64,000 bases of DNA from Sialis fuliginosa (Eukaryota; Arthropoda; Insecta; Megaloptera; Sialidae): positions 11,720,501-11,784,500 of the forward strand of contig OY540822.1 of NCBI GenBank assembly GCA_961205875.1, given 5' to 3'. This document shows positions 60,331-64,000 of this stretch, in pieces (positions within the stretch are counted from its first letter, which is position 1; each line of letters begins with the position of its first letter). The position numbers were made by a program, and so were the translations under genes. The notes below the pieces were generated by a model. It had not been told where the DNA came from and ran no database searches. It saw only the letters and a program-made list of their open reading frames with translations.

Positions 60331-60812
60331 TTAATTGTTCTTAATTTTTATTTAAAAAATAAAAAATTGACTTCTTTGGAATTTTCTACCCTCTACAGCC
60401 TTATTTGCTATAGTTGAGATGTAGTATAATAACAATAATATAATTAATTAATATAACAAGTTATAATATTTGCAATTATCAACACGACAATGATTTTAAT
60501 TACGTATTGTTACTTTAATTAAACATTTTATAATTACTATTCCCATGGCATCTTTGGTTTAATAATATATAATAACTTTTGTATATCAGTGTATGTGCAA
60601 CAATAATTTCAAAAAAAATAGTATATTATTATTTGACGTATAATATGGAATATTTGAGATAATAAAGTAAATTATATAGATATTTTTAAAATGTATTATC
60701 AGGTTTTAAAACCAACGTTTAAACGTGTTTCGCTTTTTTATTTAAAAGGTAAATTATGTATATGATAAAAATGAAAATTTATAATAAATTTATTTATTTC
60801 TAGATACGCACA

Positions 60813-61651
60813 ATGGTGAATTTTTCTAATGAAAAAGATGAAGGGAAAGACAAAAATCTGCATATTATATCGGTATTAAATGTACCATTCGACGAACAAG
60901 TGTCAGATAATTTCCGTAAGTGAAAAAAAATATATTAAATGCAATTGCGCGAAAAAAAAATTCAAAGATACTAGTTTTAAGTATGTGATAATTTTTTGAT
61001 ATTAATATTATTGTAATAGCAGTGATTAAATATGACCCCATTTTTTTGACTTGTAAAAAAAAATGTTATAAAATCGTTAAATGTGATTTTCAAACTGTGT
61101 TGTTTACTAGTGTTTATTAACTAAAAAAAAATATAAAGATACATTTAGGTATATTTGAAAATTAATATATTCCAAGAAATAAATTGTGTGGGAAGGGGTT
61201 CCCCGATAAAACTTTATAGTTCTAGGGGTCCCGTGAGTCGACAAAGTTTGAAGATCACTGATTTAGGGTATACTTTTCTGTTTAAATAATGGTATGGTAG
61301 TTGCTGAGCAATTTTGATGATTTTTTTAAAATTTGGCGCGGATCTAGATTTACAACATGAGGAGAGAGGGTCATGATGATTCAATTAAATAGTTCTACCA
61401 TATTTTCGGCATGAAAAAAATTATTATAATTACGATATTATATTTTGTATCTTTTAGATGCAAATAACACAAACGTTTTCACAGGAAGTGAAACTTCTTT
61501 ATCGACGATAACAACGGAAACAGTAGAGTCCACCCCTGAAACCCCTAGGAGAAAAGAATCATGGCATCATACGACATTGCAAGTAGCTATCCCATTTTTT
61601 ATAGCAGGAATTGGTACTATAGGTGCAGGTCTTGTCTTAGGAATAGTACAG
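60813..61651 (+). CDS. SLC41 (MgtE-like) magnesium transporter, first two coding exons, 3'-partial
   Basis: Exon 60813-60915 (MVNFSNEKDEGKDKNLHIIS...) and exon 61458-61651 join in phase 1. After a Ser/Thr-rich stretch the second exon ends with a hydrophobic helix, TLQVAIPFFIAGIGTIGAG then LVLGIVQ. This matches the first membrane segment of the SLC41 family (typically ...PFLIAGFGTVAAGMVLDIVQ...). SLC41 proteins move Mg2+ across plasma or mitochondrial membranes and carry two MgtE-like halves. About 98 residues are seen; a good GTAAAT donor follows CAG at 61651 and the rest must lie beyond the window. In the family an acidic residue usually stands where this protein has Gly before IVQ. The start is chosen as the first ATG after the acceptor at 60802-60803. 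Confidence 0.8.
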
Positions 61652-64000
61652 GTAAATAGATATGTATATTATATATAATAATTTTTAAATTAAAATTGAG
61701 GTATGTGAGTGGGTTAAAATATAATTTTCATTCTATACAGGTTGATTTACAACTAGTGTAAAAAAATATAGTAGATCGAGGATGCTATTTTAAGCAAAAA
61801 ATCCGGAAATTTTTCGTGAGGGAGCTACAGCCTTCCAAAAATTTTGCCCGAAATTAGTGTTTATTTAATATCTAGAGAACCTATTGTGATACAGTTATGA
61901 AATTTGATAAATGGTTTATTATTAATAAGTATTATCGATTTCTAGTATTAAACAATAATAATTTATATCAGGGGTATATGGGGCTAGTAGGCCCGCTGAT
62001 TTTTATCAAGTATTTTTGTTCTATAATTAAAAATAAGACAGACACTTAATATAAATATACCTTCTAATACTTGTCATCATAGACTAATAGCCAGTTGTAT
62101 TACTGTTCACAAAATTGACTAACATGACTAAAAATTGAAACTATTTGTTGATAAAAAATTTTTGAAGCATTCGTATAAATAAAATTCTGCCATACTTTAT
62201 TTTTATCGATATTTATCGAGAACGTTTAATACTATGATAAATGGACAAACTATATTTTTATGTATTTTGTGACATATAATCTTCTACAAGAACCCAACTC
62301 GGGAAAAAATTAAAGAACAAAAAATACTTGGCCTGGTCTAAATTATTATTGTTTGATACTGAAAATCGATAGCACTTATTAACAATAATAAACCGGTTAT
62401 CAAATTTCAGAACTGTATCTTAATGGGTTCTCTAGATATTAAATTATAATTTTTATTTAGACTGTAGCTCTCACGAAGAATTTCCGAATAGATGTTTTTT
62501 GCTTAAAATAACATCGTTAATCTACTATCAATTTTTTTACACTAGTTGTATATTTGAAAATAATTGAAAAATATGAGAAATTACAATTAAAATTAAGCCA
62601 ATATTGTTTTGTATTAATGTTTTTTGACTTTGGCCTTGAATTACAAAATTTACTACATATGCTATTTTTATCTACATTATTTTATACTCAAATTCTTCAA
62701 TAAACCCATTGTTATTAGCTATATCATCCATTCATATATTCTTGTTGATCAATTATACTTATACAGATTGATTTTAATATCTGCTTACATCTTACTTATA
62801 AATAAAATATAGGTGATCTTTAAGTCGGTATACATTTCATATTTGCAGTAATGTAGTCCACGTATCTGCATATTTCTGTACATTTATGTCTGACAATGAT
62901 ATCCTTTAATAAACATTGATAAATTAGTTAGTTACTTTAAAATAAACAACTGAATTTATTTCAAATATAAAGTTTATTGCTAATTAATCCTCTAGTATGA
63001 TATAACACTATTTATATAGTTTTTACAAGTCAAGTTTAAGTCCTTATTATATATCTTATTCTGTAACAGAGGTGGGCTTGCATTGTTTTCTTTTTTAGAA
63101 AAAACAAAAACATTTATTAAATCAAATGTTACAGCCTTCTAGCTTCTATACTGTTTGACATAATTATAGTAAAACCTGGGTTATGAAAAGTTTTTGGCGC
63201 AGTACGGAACACTGTTACGCCAGGCTCGATTCGCATTTGACAAATTTTTACCTTTTTTTTAACACTATCTTAAAAAAATAATGTAGATACTTACTGTCAT
63301 ATTTTTCAAAAATGGCTTCAAGTCATTAGTTATTGCTAAATAAAATTCTTAATTATTTACGTCCCCCCTTTTTCACAATTTGTTAGTTTGTATAGTACGT
63401 ATGGAAATATCTTCTAAGATAAGATTGTTTATGGAAAACTACATTGCTATAGATTAATATATGTTTATATTTTCAATACAATCAATTGTTCGTCATCGCC
63501 TAAAAATGAATAAATATTAATATTAAATGAAAATATTCATAATTTATAAATAAATTACCTTTAAAATTTGAAACTACGTTGAATTAATGTCTTGTATTAT
63601 AAAGAATTTTCTCTAGAGATTTTAGGGTTATTAGATATAAAATGACAGCCCACTGACAGTTGTAATCATATATATATGATATATCTGGTATGTTTGAATG
63701 ACCTCATTTAGATGATTATATATTTATTACCACTGCTCAGAATTCATAACGATTTGACACTTCGCAGATAGCGTTAGCTTATCTTTTCTCTGTAGCAAAT
63801 TCTTTACAATATCCCACATAACTGTATCTCAGAATATAATACAATGTATTTATCAAATTTAAGTCCATTGTTCAACTTCATAAGAGCAGTTTAGCATCAA
63901 ATCTATTTTAAACAATATTAGATACGTGTTTTGGAGGTATAAAATGTAAAACCGTGTTTACTACGGTCAAAGAATATTAGTTGCTTCTTTTTCAATATTT
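61652..64000 (+). other. SLC41 intron running to the end of the window
   Basis: No further transporter exon was found. The stretch holds the MITE at 61748-62550 and otherwise AT-rich sequence. The frame at 62624-62812 is low-complexity and not supported as coding. Confidence 0.5.
61748..62550. mobile_element. Tc1/mariner-like MITE with long inverted repeats and TA flanks
   Basis: TACAACTAGTGTAAAAAAAT opens the element and its reverse complement closes it at 62550. Inverted similarity extends about 270-300 bp on each side (shared GTGATACAGTTATGAAATTT-like cores near 61891 and 62394). If the outer TA is the target-site duplication, the element is 61750-62548. The ~200 bp centre is non-coding. 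It lies inside the first visible intron of the transporter. A single-arm relative is at 35985-36260. Confidence 0.75.

Larger units (their letters stand above)
55629..60803 (+). other. Probable leader intron or intergenic DNA upstream of the SLC41 coding exons
   Basis: AT-rich sequence without supported exons. It includes the inverted-repeat element at 59164-59636 and a fragment of the palindrome family at about 60120-60330. The frame at 57434-57628 contains VLVPVLAALK, which recalls an SLC41 motif by chance, but lies upstream of the gene start and does not continue. Confidence 0.4.

Overview
The window is nuclear DNA from an AT-rich insect genome. Genes are split by canonical GT-AG introns, muscle and neuronal gene families of animals are recognisable, and introns and intergenic DNA are full of inverted-repeat transposon remnants. 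A fragment near 59.2 kb resembles 3' tails of repeats common in Lepidoptera, but the order of insect cannot be settled from this sequence alone. All three genes I can support lie on the + strand.

(1) 312-35139: the 3' four fifths or so of the projectin gene (bent/bt, the twitchin-titin family of giant muscle kinases). I can join about 59 exons with consistent splice phase into 7,617 residues, ending in a stop at 35137-35139. The 5' end lies upstream of the window. The order is: one N-terminal Ig domain; a PEVK-like linker made of small exons that keep the reading frame when skipped; five Ig domains; fourteen [FnIII-FnIII-Ig] modules; a less regular FnIII/Ig block; a kinase with intact catalytic motifs; and five C-terminal Ig domains broken by a Ser/Thr-rich linker. 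I count 39 FnIII domains.

(2) 37912-47723: a complete kinesin-4 gene of the KIF21 type (fly Klp31E-like), 20 exons and 1,502 residues: N-terminal motor, long coiled coil, seven-blade WD40 propeller. One intron holds about three copies of a ~478 bp tandem repeat that duplicates the next exon's splice acceptor. A small alternative last exon would give a product with no WD40 domain.

(3) 60813-61651: the first two coding exons of an SLC41/MgtE-type Mg2+ transporter, which continues past the window. Its promoter and non-coding first exon may lie near 55.25-55.63 kb.

The 12.8 kb between genes 2 and 3 shows no convincing gene. It holds a near-perfect ~980 bp palindrome (53721-54700), dispersed repeats and MITE-like elements. 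Projectin would act in the muscle sarcomere (A-band and connecting filament), KIF21 on microtubules and SLC41 in membranes. I see no functional link between the three beyond adjacency. The most interesting items are the repeated RRPSL...DWP exons in the projectin linker, the duplicated decoy acceptors and possible short isoform of the kinesin, and the large palindrome.
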